Part shown: positions 22,962 through 35,883 of the stretch, piece by piece
How the letters are laid out: the number at the start of each line of letters is the position of its first letter
Numbering within the stretch: the stretch's first letter is position 1
DNA from: Pomacea canaliculata
Lineage: Eukaryota; Mollusca; Gastropoda; Architaenioglossa; Ampullariidae
Assembly: GCF_003073045.1 (NCBI RefSeq)
Contig: NC_037593.1
Location: 425,525-489,524, forward strand
DNA length: 64,000 nt
Direction of reading: 5' to 3'
Notes under the pieces: generated by a model
Seen by the model: only the letters and a program-made list of their open reading frames with translations
Told to the model about the DNA's origin: nothing
The model's database searches: none
Position numbers and translations under genes: made by a program

Positions 22962-25230
22962 CTGAGAAACAAACAATAAACAAAAACCTACATGGCAGTG
23001 ACATGTCAAGTTTTATATCAGACTGCTGTCAGTGACATGTCAAGTTTTATATCAGACTCTGCTGTCAGTGACATGTCTTCCATATTCATTTGTTCCCTAG
23101 TTTTTGCAAGTTACATCCGCTCTTCCTGCAGGGCCTGCTGGATCCTATCATCAAATCATCGTCAGCAGCTAGAAATCACTGAGTTGATGACATCACGAGG
23201 TTTCATGACGCACCTTGATGACGATGTGTAGCCCTCGACACCGAGCTGTAGGGCCTGAGGACGCTGTGAAGATGGCTGCCAGTTGTATCTCTAAAGCTGG
23301 CCTGCAGGTGTCATAACACTATGCAAACAAGACGAATGAATGAGGTGGAATGAGAGAACACCCAGCCACAGGCGAACATCCAATACTTTGGCAGTGACAG
23401 GCAGTGACACCTTGAGATGTCAAGAGGAATAAGACAACGGCTGTGATGACGGTGATAAGGCTGTGTGACGTCAGCGAGGGACAGGAAGTGTCGGTCATTG
23501 TTAGGATCAAGTGATGAGTGGTGTGTGGTTAGTTGGATGAGTGATGTATATTAGTGACAACAAGCAAGATGGCAATGAGCGATGTGCACCCACATCATGT
23601 CACATCAGCTGACAATGGGATCAAGCTCACTTCGTCGGCGGACGAGAGACGAAAGAGACGAAAGAGTCCCGTGTAATTTTTGTTATTAAACGCAACATCC
23701 AATAAAACATTCAACCTTTTCCACGTAAACAAGACTGAAACTGACCCTACTCTTGACGAGACTGTCAGCAGCTTTGTCTTGTCCTCACCATCTGGAGGCT
23801 TGCAGCAGGCTGCAGTCAATGATGTCCAGACTGTGCAGGAAGCCAGTGAGTTTAGCCAGGGTTTACAGATGCTGTGTCCTGCAGGCCAGCTTCATATCAC
23901 ACTCTCCTCATCCATCAAGTGTACCCCCTCCAGCCCTTTACTCCCCCGGTGGACATGGAGGCAGACGGTACCGCAGTCCGAGTGGTTAGGCGGCTCCACG
24001 TGACGCAGCGCAGACCAGCAGCTGCCTGACGATCAATGCGCCTGCGGGAAGGAGGGAAGGAGGGAAGGAGGGAAGGAGGGAGAAAGTGTGTGTGGGAGAA
24101 CACGGCGACCCTTTGACCTTTTGTCTCTGCACATCCTAGCGGCAGGCACGCGCACTGCGCGTTCATAAATCCTATAATTCTACTTGTAATACCTAATACC
24201 TTTATTTGATAATGTGGGCAGTCCAGCACTTACATTTTTTAAAACTCCCGCGAGGAATGAAAAAATTTGAAATGTTAGAGAAAATGACAATAGATCTCTC
24301 AAAATTCATAAAGTAATCAAACACAGTCACCCAGCCTCACACCCACACAAACACAGTCACACACCCTCACACACACAGTCACACACCCTCACACCCCAGA
24401 CAAACACAGTCACACACCCTCACCCCCCAGACAAACACAGCCACCCACTCACACATCCACACAACCTGAAGGAATGGGGTTGAGTGAACTGTAGGTGGAC
24501 ATGCAAGTGATGGACTGTCAAGCCTGACACGAATGGCTGAATCTTTGTTGCATTTTGTCATTTCAAGTCGGTCTTGTCGCACTGGGACAAACGTTTGAAG
24601 AGTAGAGCTGGTGTTGTGGACTTTATAAAATCTTGTCTTTTAAACAAAAAATACCTCGTGAAGGGTTGTGTGCTTTCAAGTTTAACCATTTAAACGATTC
24701 TAAAGGATAGTTTACTCCCAACACGTGCAGCAAAGTTTAACCAGTCAAATAATCGTTTATTCTGAATACCTGCAGCAAGTTTTGGGTCAAAGAAATTATA
24801 AATTTAAGATTAAAATGCAGGCATTTCCCTTTCAGCCCACACAAGGTATAACTGAAAGTCAGATGATTGTTTTCATGCAAAGCTAGTGGCAGCAACACAG
24901 AAAAACTGCTCTTTGTCCCAGTTTGTGGCTGAAATCAATTTTAGGAACTTGCGGCTACATGTCACGAGTACAACACTTGTTTACGAATTGTTTTCATCCT
25001 TTGGTCAGTTACCCGTCTCACCTACACAAGACTATTGAAGCAGCAATTGTTAGTAGCCAATAGTCTCACCTCGTCTTTTGAGACATTATAAGACCTGAGA
25101 ACTTCCTTCATTCCATCATGAACTGACTGGAGGAGCTGAACTGATATGCTCATTGTTTGGATATAAACAAGGAGCGATGTCCGACACTAGTTTGTCTGTA
25201 GCCCGTGTTTGATTAAATGAACTTCATCAA
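22962..25230. other. Region upstream of VKOR, no coding exon recognised
   Basis: It should contain the VKOR 5' UTR exon and promoter, which were not located. It holds 'ggaagga' repeats (24040-24085) and a 'cacagtcacacaccctca' array (about 24320-24440). Composition changes from GC-rich to AT-rich near 24200. Confidence 0.4.
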
Positions 25231-25257
25231 ATCGTATTTTGCATGGCCCACAGCGCA

Positions 25258-25830
25258 GCACAACATCAACACGGCCTGTACACAGCATATACACAGTACA
25301 CATATACACAGCCAGCACACAATGTGTCTACAAGCTTTATACAGTCTGTACACAACACACAAGCTTGTACACAAAGTATACACAACCTGTACACAACATA
25401 TACACAGTACACATATACACAGCCAGCACACAATGTGTCTACAAGCTGTATACAGTCTGTACACAACACACAAGCTAGTTGTACACAAAGTATACACAAC
25501 CTGTACACAACATATACACAGTACACAGTCTGCACACAATGTGTATACAACAGTCTGTACACAACACACACGCTTGTACACAACGTACACACAGTCTGTA
25601 CACAACACACACGCTTGTACACAACGTACACACAGTCTGTACACAACACACACGCTTGTACACAAGGTATACACAGCATGTACACAATGTATATACATAG
25701 TACAATGTACACAGTCTGCACACAATGTGTACACAATGTGTACACAGTCTTACACAGTCTGTACACAACACACAAGCTTGTACACAAAGCTAGTACACAC
25801 AGCCTGTACACATGTACACACCCAGTATTG
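25258..25830. repeat. Minisatellite of tacacagtctgtacacaaca units
   Basis: Irregular array of 'gtacacaacacacaagctt' and 'cacaacatatacacagtac' units. All frames are open across it, producing long Thr/His/Gln/Val ORFs without biological meaning. Confidence 0.95.
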
Positions 25831-26504
25831 CTCATCGGCCGAGGTCAGCCAGCTGATGACGAGACCTGTAGACTAAAGCCTGTTATAGAGCACACAGCGT
25901 GTACCTACCTCTCAAGACTTGGACACCAGCAGCCTCCAGCCTCTCACACCTACAGACACCTACACACCTACTTGTACCTGCGCTGAGCTGTGGAAGCCGA
26001 GGCCGACTATTGCGCAGTTACCGTGGCACGTGGAAAACACCGGTCACTGCCACCCGTCAGCCGCACGCGCTGCGGCAACACCAGCTTCACGTCAGCAACC
26101 GCCGCCACCGCACGCGCTCGGTTGTGGGGTGAAAGTCGGGAGGTTGACACACGGCTGTGCAGCCAAAACCTCTAGGGAACCACATCCCCCCCCCTCCTTC
26201 AAGAAAAGACAGTGTGTGTGTGTGGGGGGGACTAGAACGTGAACGTCGTTGACTGTCAGTATGGAGCTGGTCCCCCTTCTACTTCCCCCCCCCCCAACAA
26301 CAAAAGCGGAGCATCTGACTACCCCACTGGAACGAGGGTCTGTCACGGGTGGTGGTGGTGTTGCGATGTCCAACTGATTGTGTCTTGTCACGCCTTACAT
26401 CAACTCCTTTGAGAAATGGACGTCGGGTGCAGACAGTCGCAATGAAAGCGTTGTCACCAGGAGGATCGTGGGTTCCAGGTTCCAATCCTGCCTCACGTGT
26501 CGGG

Positions 26505-26690
26505 GGGTCCTGTGGCACAAGGGTTAGTGTCTGTCACCATTACAGTGAATATTGATTGTCCTGGGTTCAAAGCTCGTCTGGGGCACGCTGTTCTTTCTCT
26601 GCATGTGACATCTGTTTACAGGGCTGGCTGCCTTGCCGTGTTCTTAGTTGCTGATTTGGCGTAAAACACCCATTCCCCCCATCCTTCCCT
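26505..26690 (+). mobile_element. tRNA-derived SINE, copy 1
   Basis: The A-box-like segment 'gggttagtgtctgtcacc' and the B-box-like segment 'gggttcaaagctc' are spaced as in a tRNA-type pol III promoter. A body 'ctctgcatgtgacatctgtt' then 'tacagggctgg' follows. The same order of blocks recurs at 26955-27150 and, inverted, at 36241-36400. Confidence 0.65.
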
Positions 26691-26954
26691 CGCCTGACGT
26701 GTCTGTAAAGGTGTAAAGGTGTAATGGTGTTGCCTAAACCACACGGCACAATGTCTGTTGAGAGAGTGCCCTTGGCCGATTTCTTTCCTTCCCACTTACA
26801 CACCTGTCAACGGGCGTTTTTCTGTCCCCGCTACATCAAAGACAGCAAACATGTAAAGTCTTTTACCTTAATTATTGTATTCATTGTACCCCACCTACAA
26901 CTGGCGAGCTGCACGTGACATAACATGTGACGCTACACCTGTTCACCTGCTCAC

Positions 26955-27150
26955 CGTGGACTCAGGGACTGTAGTGGTTAGAACACCCCTTGTCACCACT
27001 GCAGTCACAAACTCTGGGTTCACATCTCGTCTCGGGACACTCTCTGCACGCGACGCCTGTCCGCAGGGCTGGGCGTCGGGGGTTTTTTCCGGGTACTCCG
27101 GTTTCCTCCCCCCCCCCTCCCATAGTGCGAAATCCCTTCAAAGGGGAAGC
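26955..27150 (+). mobile_element. tRNA-derived SINE, copy 2
   Basis: A-box-like 'tagtggttagaacaccc', B-box-like 'gggttcacatctc', then 'ctctctgcacgcgacgcctg' and 'ccgcagggctgg' homologous to copy 1. The tail 'ccgggtactccggtttcctc' resembles conserved tails seen in aquatic-invertebrate SINEs (recalled, not checked). Confidence 0.65.
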
Positions 27151-27239
27151 ACTTTCCTATCAAACCAACCAATATATTCGTCAACAAAAATCTTTTGTAA
27201 CGTTATTTATACTAATTAAAGTGTTTTAAACCACGAAAG

Positions 27240-27798
27240 CAACATTTTTACAAGTGCTTACACCAAAATGTTTCACACAATACAAACACTAAAACATTTA
27301 CACAATGACCTCCTATTATAAGTTTTACATAACACGAAAAGCAACAGCTTGACCTCGTCTGGTCAAGAGTATGTTTCACTCGGAGGTAGCGGGTGGAGCG
27401 TCCTCTTCCCTCAACTATCACAGTCTACAGTTTGTCCAGTCTCGCAAGTGAACACTATGCTCACACATTCTGGTACATTCTTTAACCCTCAATCCGCTAA
27501 CATCCACCCTGCATTCAGTTTCTAGCTCAAATTCACAAGCAAGGGATTGTTATAATTATTTGTGGCAGGGACTGGTCTGTGACAGAACTACCTTCCCCAA
27601 AGACGGCAACTCCACGCCAGATATCCACATCAGGATGGCGATAGCAACAGCGGCAATGGCTAGACTCAACGGGATCTGACATAGCCATAGATAAGGTTCA
27701 CTACCAAGTACAAGCTGTACAAATCCCTGGTAGTGTCCCTCCTGCTCTTCGGATGGCACACGTGGACTCGATCGCCCAACAGCGGGTGTAGCAAGATA
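27240..27798. other. Intergenic, no gene seen
   Basis: No exon or repeat of note was recognised in this stretch. Confidence 0.4.
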
Positions 27799-28037
27799 CA
27801 GTGGCGTAGGAACCAGGGGGGCAGCGGGGCCAGCCCCCCCAAGGAAAATACAGGGGGGGGGCAGGAATATCCTTTCCCCCCCCAATATTTGAGACGTAAT
27901 TCCTCACAAAGAGCAAAGAACACAAGAAAGGTAGGGGAACGTAGAGAGCAGACGGTCATCACCGTGCGAGTGCGAACGCCGTTCACTGTCAGCAGGGAGT
28001 TTGCCCCCCCAACGCCGAACATCTTCCTACGCCACTG
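27799..28037. mobile_element. MITE-like element with 14-bp perfect terminal inverted repeats
   Basis: The left end 'cagtggcgtaggaa' (27799-27812) is the exact reverse complement of 'ttcctacgccactg' (28024-28037). The 239-bp interior is rich in C and G runs and non-coding. No matching target duplication is visible, so the superfamily is unassigned. Confidence 0.7.
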
Positions 28038-28099
28038 CATTACTGATCATTACCCATAATTTGTCACCAAGAGGCTAGTGAGTGAGTGAGTACGTAAAA

Positions 28100-28215
28100 G
28101 AAGGTAATAAAAAAAAAGGTGTGTTGGGGACGGGATCTGATCTCACGGCTACCGACAACTTATAACTTCAAAGAAAGTCCTTTCCTTGTTGTCCTAACGA
28201 TGGCGCCGTCAAATA
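28100..28215 (-). mobile_element. Possible tRNA-derived SINE (second family)
   Basis: Read on the minus strand there is an A-box-like 'cgttaggacaacaagg' and a B-box-like 'gagatcagatcccg' about 50 bases apart, then a run of T (A9 on the plus strand). Only one copy was noticed. Confidence 0.35.
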
Positions 28216-30335
28216 TACTCGGTTTAGAAAAAATCCCGAGACTAAGCTAAACATTTGTGTTTGTCTCACCTACTGGTTGCTAAAGAAAGGAAAGGATGCT
28301 GTACTTTGAAACATTGTCTGACGGGAAAACAGTTCCAGTCTTGACCCTGGCAGTTCCCCTTCTTCTCAGATTTTATCTCATGGAATGTCTCGCTTCAACA
28401 AAGGCTTCATGACCAATTTCTGGTAAGTGGATTATGACACTGCTATCTTAGGAAATAACGATGATGATACATTGAGTGGGCTAACTGTGAGTGGTTTACT
28501 GGCTCTAGGCTCCTAGAAGAGCTTTTTCTTGTCACTGGGCCAAGCGAACGTGGAAGTGAGAGCTGCTATGAAGTAGTAACCACAAGGCTTTATATCAGTT
28601 TCATAAGGCTTGATGTAATTTATATCAGCTGCAGGTAATTCTTTTCCGAACTGAAAAGGACAAAATGAATGTCTCTGCCCTGTGACTTATATGTCCTGCA
28701 TGTCTCCTTTACAAACATGTCGGAACATCTGACTGCAAAGGTTCGACAGCCACAAAGAAATCGCAAACGTCTCACTTTCGAAGAGGCCAAACATCTGTGA
28801 TATCATTTGTTTTAAATCGGAGAGGGAATCAACACCACGATGCCCAAACAATAAGGAAAGTGGAGAAGAGAAGACAGAAGAAGAGGAAAGATACAGGGAG
28901 GAGGATACATGGAAAGTGTGGACAGCGCTGGTGTGATTAACTCCCCATGGGGCTTTGAGGAACCGTGAAAAATGGACAGAGCTGGTGGCGAGGTCACCGT
29001 TGGTCAACGAGCATGAAAGTTAGGGGTCACATGACAGTGATTTGTCACTGGCCACCTTACAAACTCAGCTTCATCTCCATGTTCCGGTGAGATGGTCGAG
29101 GAACTCGGGAAAATGTGCTTCTGGGGAAGAGATGGAGATGAGAAATGATGTTACAAAACCAGATGCGTAGGTAGAAATAGTAGGTTGCCATGAGAACGCT
29201 GCGGTAGGTAGAAGTGGTATTCGAATATTAACGTCTCTGTGGTAGGCCTGTAAGTCCAGATGTAACTGTGCTTTCAACATGATCATAGACTTACAAAATG
29301 GTGGAAGCAGCACACACACACACACACACAAACCCACTTATCTTTTTAGTCTTCTTTGTCCTCCTAGTGCCGCAACCATACCACCCCAGCGGATCCGGTT
29401 CTGGGCCGAGGATCGATCTCCTCCTGGTCTGTCTCCGAACCCTGCGTTTCATCTGTGGGTTTAAGTCCAGAACTTGTCTGGTTAAACTCGGTGTCAAATT
29501 GCAATAAAATCAAATTGTCAACCGTACACTGCAGTCTATGCAAAAACTTATTAAATACATTTTTTACTAAAACAAGGATATCGGCCGGCAGCTCTTCCTT
29601 GCGATGTAAGTGTAGAAGCAGGACTGAAGTATCGTTGGAAGTCAGAGAAACATTGCAGTGTACTGCTGACGTCAAGCAATGTCTGTAAGACACAATAACA
29701 AACACGTTAATGTTTGTACAAAGCCAGGATCGTGTTTTCACGAGCAAACCGTCGATGTCGCAGTTGAAGATGTGAAATATTTTCACGGGTGAGTCCCGTG
29801 CTGTGTCCTGGTGACCGTTAGCACGGACACCTCGTGTCGCGTAGTCACTGGGTCAGTGGAACTTATTCTCTCCCTTGTCTTGCTTGTGTCTTGCCGTCCA
29901 CACAAAGTCCTCGACATTATGGGATAGCAATTGTCATGAACTGTGGAGGACCGGCCATCTTGTCACTTAGTTCTTGTTGGTGTTCTTTGTAGGGTACTGT
30001 TGTCCGTTTTCGATGTCCTCCATTGACTGGGCAGACAACTCTGACCACGCGTACAATGATGTCTGGAGGGGAGAGGATCGGGTAGGTTGTTGCCGTCTGT
30101 CACTCGGTCTTGTTCACTCCATTGAGTATGACGTGTGTGTTCCTGGCAGTTGCAGGCACCTAGGGGGACAGTAGCAGCGTGTTCGTGGTCCGTCGTGCAC
30201 TAGTCATCTTCGTTAACAGCAGCCTCGTTGTCGATGACGTCACCGGTTCTGGGACGTGTGCGTCTCGGTTCAGCGGATTTGTTCATTGTTGTAAACGGCG
30301 AACTTGACTTCTTCACGAACTTTAGACACGTTAGT
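28216..30335. other. Intergenic, no gene seen
   Basis: Several open frames of 60-140 codons occur, but none has a recognisable domain, good splice context or, for the longest (29364-29786 minus), an ATG. A CA run lies at 29312-29332. Confidence 0.4.
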
Positions 30336-30339
30336 TGGT

Positions 30340-30430
30340 AACGGCTGTATAACCTGGTGGCTAGAGACGAGGTCTAAAGACTGAAAGGTGGTGTGTTCAA
30401 ATCTGACAACAGCACTTCATAATAAAAATA
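30340..30430 (+). mobile_element. Possible tRNA-derived SINE
   Basis: A-box-like 'tggtggctagagacgagg' and B-box-like 'gtgttcaaatctg' are tRNA-spaced and followed by an A-rich tail 'ataataaaaataag'. A single copy was noticed. Confidence 0.4.
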
Positions 30431-30545
30431 AGAGTGAGTGAAGTGAAGTGAGTGAGTGAAGTGAAGTGAGTGAGTGAAGTGAAGTGAGTGAAGTGGAGTG
30501 AAGTGGAGTGGAGTGGAGTGAGTGAGTGAGTGAGTGAATGAGTAG
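30430..30545. repeat. gagtgaagt simple repeat
   Basis: Short array of 'gtgagtgaagtgaa' type following the SINE-like segment. Confidence 0.9.
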
Positions 30546-31588
30546 TGCTAGCTGTGTTAAACAAGTTGTGACCAAAAAAAAATTGACGTTTAGAAAACAC
30601 TTCCAAGTTCTAATTAATCAAATTATTGAAGCCATGTCTTAACTTTAAACCCGACAATAGTAACAAGCAGTTTATGAAGTTATCGTCATCATATCATTTC
30701 GCTTTAAGAAAAAACCGCTACAGTCACAAACTGTGGGAAAGGTTACGAACAATTAAAACACTAAATTCGTGCGTTATTTCGCGAAATTGATCCAGTCTAT
30801 CTAACTGTATATTAATCAGTGCTTCCGGCATCATATCAATAGGGATATTGATACACGTCCTCCATTACCTCGGCCCCGCGCGGATGATCGGCCCCAGGCC
30901 CCGCGTGTTCTTACCGGTTCCTAACGCCGCCTCTGCTTGTACTCCATCTTCGACAAGAACAGACGACTGCGTCTGACCTGCTCCAAACAGTAGCTCACCT
31001 ACTACCTATTACCACTACTGGCTAGGAAAGATCAGAGTTATATTTCGTAGTCACCACACTCATTTCCATGGCCGCCCCACCATTTGTTACCCACCTGTGA
31101 GGTGGGATGAGAACTCGGGTGCTGGCCCTCCTCTCCCGGCCCTTATATCGAATTAAGCAAAGTCCGAGTCCCCTTCCTTTACTCAGGGAAAATAATTTTG
31201 AATAATAACTTTAAATCTTGGGCAATGAAAGACCAACATTTTCAGCAATGAAATGCCAGAGTGCCAAGTGCCAATTTTGGAGTTGCTGGTCATGTCACAC
31301 CACAGTGACACGTGAAGAGGGACGTAACTACTGGCAGCATGGTCTGATATCAGGGTTCTGTCCCTTAGACTAGTACAGTGTAGGAGTAACCTACACGAGT
31401 TACTCTGGGAGTGTAGGAGTTACCGCGGACATGTGCGTCGCATGTATTATACATACAGCTCAAGAACAACAGGTGTCAGTGTAACAGCCACATTAAGTCC
31501 ATTAATTAAGAAAGATTCATAGAGATAATTAAGACGACATCGCTGTCTGTAAGGGGAGACAAGAAGGTTGAGCGGGGCAAAGGTCAAG
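30546..31588. other. Region upstream of the nucleoside hydrolase, no gene seen
   Basis: Presumed promoter region of the gene starting at 31589. No TATA box or other clear core element could be assigned. Confidence 0.35.
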
Positions 31589-34500
31589 ATGTCATCTGTG
31601 GGTGAGTTCAGTGTTCACTCAACTGACAGCAGCAAGTTTAACAACATTAACAGTTCCAGGCTCGCTTGGACAATATAGTGGCTGTGAACTTCAGCTTTCC
31701 GTGCAACCTTTAATTATTACTGATGTTAAGATGTAGCAGAAGTGTCTGAGTGTAGACACCAACCGCGGTGTGTGTACTGCGTCTGGTCACAGCCTACATA
31801 TACCTTTGTATATTTATATATTTATAGTCTCTGGTCTGGTGTTTGCAGTCTGACTTTTTACCTTTTATGCTTGTTTGGAAGTTTGGTATCAATTCCCCTT
31901 GCGTTATCCATCTTTCTGAAAAACGTTAAACATTTGAAAACGGACAACTGACGATGCATTATTATCACTTTATCTTATGAAGCAATTATGAACATGAAGC
32001 CTTTTATTTTCTTTAAAAGTACAAATTCAAAGAAAAATTGTAGAAAGTGTACATGTTTTAAATATACCTAAGGTAAAGGTACATTTAATAACTAAGAAAC
32101 ATTTTAAGTTTTACAGCAATTATAATTCATGCACTGGATGAGAATAATACATGATGGATGAATAATGCATGTAATAGCCTATCTGTATCATTATAAATCT
32201 CACTTTATAAACCTTGATGATAAATGTGTGGACATAAAAACCTGGACTGATTACCTTACATCTCACACTGCAGACTGCGTGAAGTATTGTTTTATACAGC
32301 TTGTGAATTGATTGATCTTTTTCAAATAATGTAAAAATATTAGAAAGCTATGTACTGCACCCATTTCCAGGAGACAAGAAACTTGCCTTGATTGCTAGAA
32401 GGCAAGGCAACTATGTTTACTTTCAGAAAAAATGGCAGCAAGGAAGAAAAAAGTCATTTTGGATGTTGATACTGGAGTGGATGATGCACATGCAATAATC
32501 CTTGCCCTTACACACCCTTCTGTTGATGTTGTTGCCATCACATGTGCCAATGGAAATCTCAAGATTGATGATGTGGTTGCCAACACTTTCCGAGTGTTAC
32601 AGACTTGCAAAAGATTTGATGTAAGGTTGGAAAACTGCTAAATGGTAGCCTCTGAAACAGATTATTCATTTTATTCTAAAATAGATTTTTTTATTTTATT
32701 ATAAAATATTTCATGCATCCTTGTTGTTAAGCATAAGAAATTAAATTGCCCAAATTTAGGGAGACATGTTAAATGTACTTGGTATCTGACTAAACGTGCT
32801 AAATGTAGTTGATATCTGCGGAGACTCAAACCTTACATGTACATAGTCATATTTAATTCTAATTATAAAAGCTTATTTTATGTTTGAATTGTTTCAGTGT
32901 GTTAAAGGAAGTTTTATTATGTTCTATGACACTTGAAAAAAATCTGATAGAAATTATTGTTACATTTTGTGGCAGGCAAGGCTTACAAAAAGTTCATTGT
33001 GTTAAGTTTATTTATACATTTTATAAATACCATTTCTACTAGTTACAGAAAGTACTATGCCTTATAAAGTCTCAAATATTTTCTTTAAAACAATACTTTA
33101 TTTGTGTGCATGTGTGTGTGTACACATGTGTGTACGTGTGTGTGTGTGAATGTGGGAAAGAGAGCAGGTACCTGTGTTCAAGGGTGCAGCAAGGACACTA
33201 CTGGGCAAGGTTTCACCTAGCGACAATTATTCTGCTGAAGTTTGGAAGACACCAGTAGATTTGAGTAAACTTCAGTCTGAGCATGCTGCCATTGCTCTCG
33301 TACGTTTTGCAAATCAGTTTCCAGGTAAACTGGTGTTTTCTTGCTGCTGATCTATTTTCTTTCATTCAGTCAGTGAGAAAATGTGGGATGGAGCTGTGAC
33401 TTGTTGGCAGAGCTGTTTTTAGAGTGGTCAACTATTTTTGTCTGCTCAGTCAGTTCTTGTCATAATACATGATTCATTTTATTCATAGGGGAGATAACAT
33501 TAGTAGCACTGGCGCCTCTGACAAATGTAGCCATGGCTTTGAACCTTGACCCCAACTTTTCAGAGAAACTTCATGACATTATCATCATGGGTGGCAACAT
33601 AGGAGGTAAAATTATTATTCTTGTCAAGGAGTGTATTTTGATGATTACTGAGCTTATAGGTGCTAATATTAATGTACCTCGATAGTGAGAGATCATTTAT
33701 TAGTAAGTTCATTTATGATTCTTTGTTATGTAACAAAGATTGTGCAACAGAAATGCTAAAATACCACCTCTGAAGTCTCATATACTTCACTAGTGGGAAG
33801 TGTGTGTGTGTGTGTGGGGGGGGAGGGGAACAGCCTTAGGGTTAAATTATACAATTGTAATTTATTAAATATTAATAGAGGAAGCATTTATTCACATCAC
33901 GTGCTGTAATTATTCTGTCTTTGGAGCAGCATGAACAAGTACTGACATAAATGAAATATGAATTTCTCAAAGGCTCCATGGAAATGATAGCAACAGTAAA
34001 CAGCAGTACAAATTTTAAAGTTTTTATGACATTTTTTGTCTTGTCACTCTTAAAGTTTCTTGCATTTTTTTTATTATTTTCCTTTCTTTCTTTTTATTTA
34101 GCTCGAGGCAGAGTAAGTCCATGTGCTGAGTTCAATTTTTTCACTGATCCTGAAGCTGCCTTTATTGTTCTTAAGTCAGCTGCAAGAATTCGGCTTCTTC
34201 CATACGAAGTCTGTTTGAATCACCACTTGTCTTGGGTATGAATAATTTGAAAATGAGGGAGATTGTATTCCTGCATGTTATTTTTCCTGACTTTCTAGTC
34301 ACTAATGTAGAGCATTAGAAAGATTCTTATATTTTGTGGTGGGTTGTCACTTTTGAGTAAAGGTGAGTTACAGGATGAGTGGGTGGTTTGGTGAGCAGAT
34401 TCAGATTCTGCATCACAGGATTATATTCAGGATTTAGGGTTTGGTTAGGTTATGTAAGGACAATACCAGACAATTACAGGAATACATATCTTCTGATATA

Positions 34501-35377
34501 CCAACCAACAGCCATGAAACTTTAAGTTTTTATAAAGTAATTTAAATGTTAAACGAAGTGGCTAAGAAAAACTGTGAGACTGACACGATTGTATGAGCTT
34601 TGAGTTTGGTGGGCAAGTGTAGAGGTGCAGGGGTCTGGACAATTACCAGACGTACCAGCTCATTTAGTGTTCAATAAGAGATGTCAACGGATAGGCAAAT
34701 AGAATGTACACAGAAAGGAGAGACCCATGAGCAGGTAGACAAACAGAATGCCATGCTTGTACATAAAAATGCATGAGCATATGCATGCGCACACACACAT
34801 AGAGCACAAAGTAAGCACTTACTGTTGTGCTTTCTTTGAAGTCTAGACAATCGTTCTTAAAAGTCAAGGAGCATGATAGTGTACTGTATTCTTTCAATAT
34901 TAAAACTGTGTGCTATGTTCTTTCAGTGTTAAATTTGTGTTTTTTTCCCTCTTTTGTAATTTTGGATGATTATTGTATTATTGTCAATTTGGAAAAAACA
35001 TCCTCTGAGATTAGTATGCCGTCCATATTATTTTACAGGAGTTTGTCGAAGAGTGGACTGGTGCAGACAATGAAATATCTAGATTTTTGCAAGACTCAAT
35101 GGAGACACCAATCCAGACTGCTAAATCAGAAAGTACTATTGGCTTTAAGTCGTGTGATGGTTATGCCCTAGCAGTGTTTCTTGATGACAGTGTTGTAAAA
35201 GAATCCCAAAAGATCTATGGTACGGTTGAGCTGAATGGATATTTCACTCGAGGTCAGATGGTTGTAGATTGGTACAACGCCATGAAAGAAAAAGAAAACA
35301 TCTGTGTCATTCTTGAATTGAACCTGAAAATGATAGAAGAACTATTTAGGAGCATGATCACTAGAAATAAATTCTAA
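31589..35377 (+). CDS. Inosine-uridine preferring nucleoside hydrolase family protein, complete
   Basis: Exons: 31589-31601 (candidate first exon, ATG TCA TCT GTG G), 32427-32620, 33168-33324, 33489-33605, 34102-34235 and 35039-35377 (TAA). All junctions are GT-AG and in phase. From the ATG at 32432, which has an excellent Kozak context, the product is 311 residues; with the micro-exon it is 317. Members cleave the N-glycosidic bond of nucleosides with a Ca2+-bound water. The calcium site motif 'DVDTGVDDAHA' is at the N-terminus, followed by 'LAPLTNVA', 'IIIMGGN', 'AEFNFFTDPEAA' and the late Asp in 'CDGYALAVF'. The length fits the usual 310-330 residues. The genes around it are unrelated. The ATG at 32432 could be the only start if the upstream exon is not real. 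Confidence 0.88.
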
Positions 35378-35491
35378 ATTACTTGTTAGCAACGATTGCT
35401 ATTAAATATTTTTACAACAAACTGTTCAGTTAAAAAAAAAAATGATAAATGCCATTTGAAAACTAAAGAGTTCAACATTTACTTTTGGTGT

Positions 35492-35497
35492 ATTAAA
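35492..35497 (+). other. Candidate polyadenylation signal
   Basis: ATTAAA about 115 bp after the stop codon of the nucleoside hydrolase gene. Confidence 0.4.
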
Positions 35498-35693
35498 GCC
35501 TTTCAGTAGTAAACTACTAAACCTTTTGTTGCCTGTTAATCTTTCCTTGTTTTTCCTGTGTACAACCTGTCATTGTTTTTCCTGTGTATAACCCATGTTA
35601 TTTTTCTACCTGTGTACAACCCATCATTGTTCTTGTCTGTTGTGCTTTCCTTGTGTACCAAATGTAAACATTGAGGGGATGATCCCTCTACTC

Positions 35694-35875
35694 CAGGGGT
35701 GGACAATTAATTTTCCCAAGGGGCCGCATGAGACATTGGGATGGTTTCAGAGGGCCGGACTAATATAGTTAACTCAGTTTTACCCAATACTGTATATGTA
35801 GTATATATACTGGCGGGCGGGCCAGCGGGCGGCCCGGTCAGAGACAGGAGGCGGGCCGGTGTTTGCCCAGGTCTG
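35694..35875. mobile_element. hAT-type MITE, copy 2 (182 bp)
   Basis: Same family as 12047-12228: the termini are 'caggggtggacaatt' and, inverted, 'cagacctgggcaaac', and the total length is identical. An 8-bp duplication 'ctctactc' is found at 35686-35693 and 35876-35883. It inserted downstream of the nucleoside hydrolase gene. Confidence 0.9.
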
Positions 35876-35883
35876 CTCTACTC

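Noticed and set aside
25213..25986. ORFs of 170-247 codons on both strands
   Set aside because: Repeat translations of the tacaca satellite with no recognisable domain.
29364..29786. 140-codon minus-strand ORF
   Set aside because: It contains no ATG, its C-terminal part continues into repeat-like DNA, and there is no recognisable motif.
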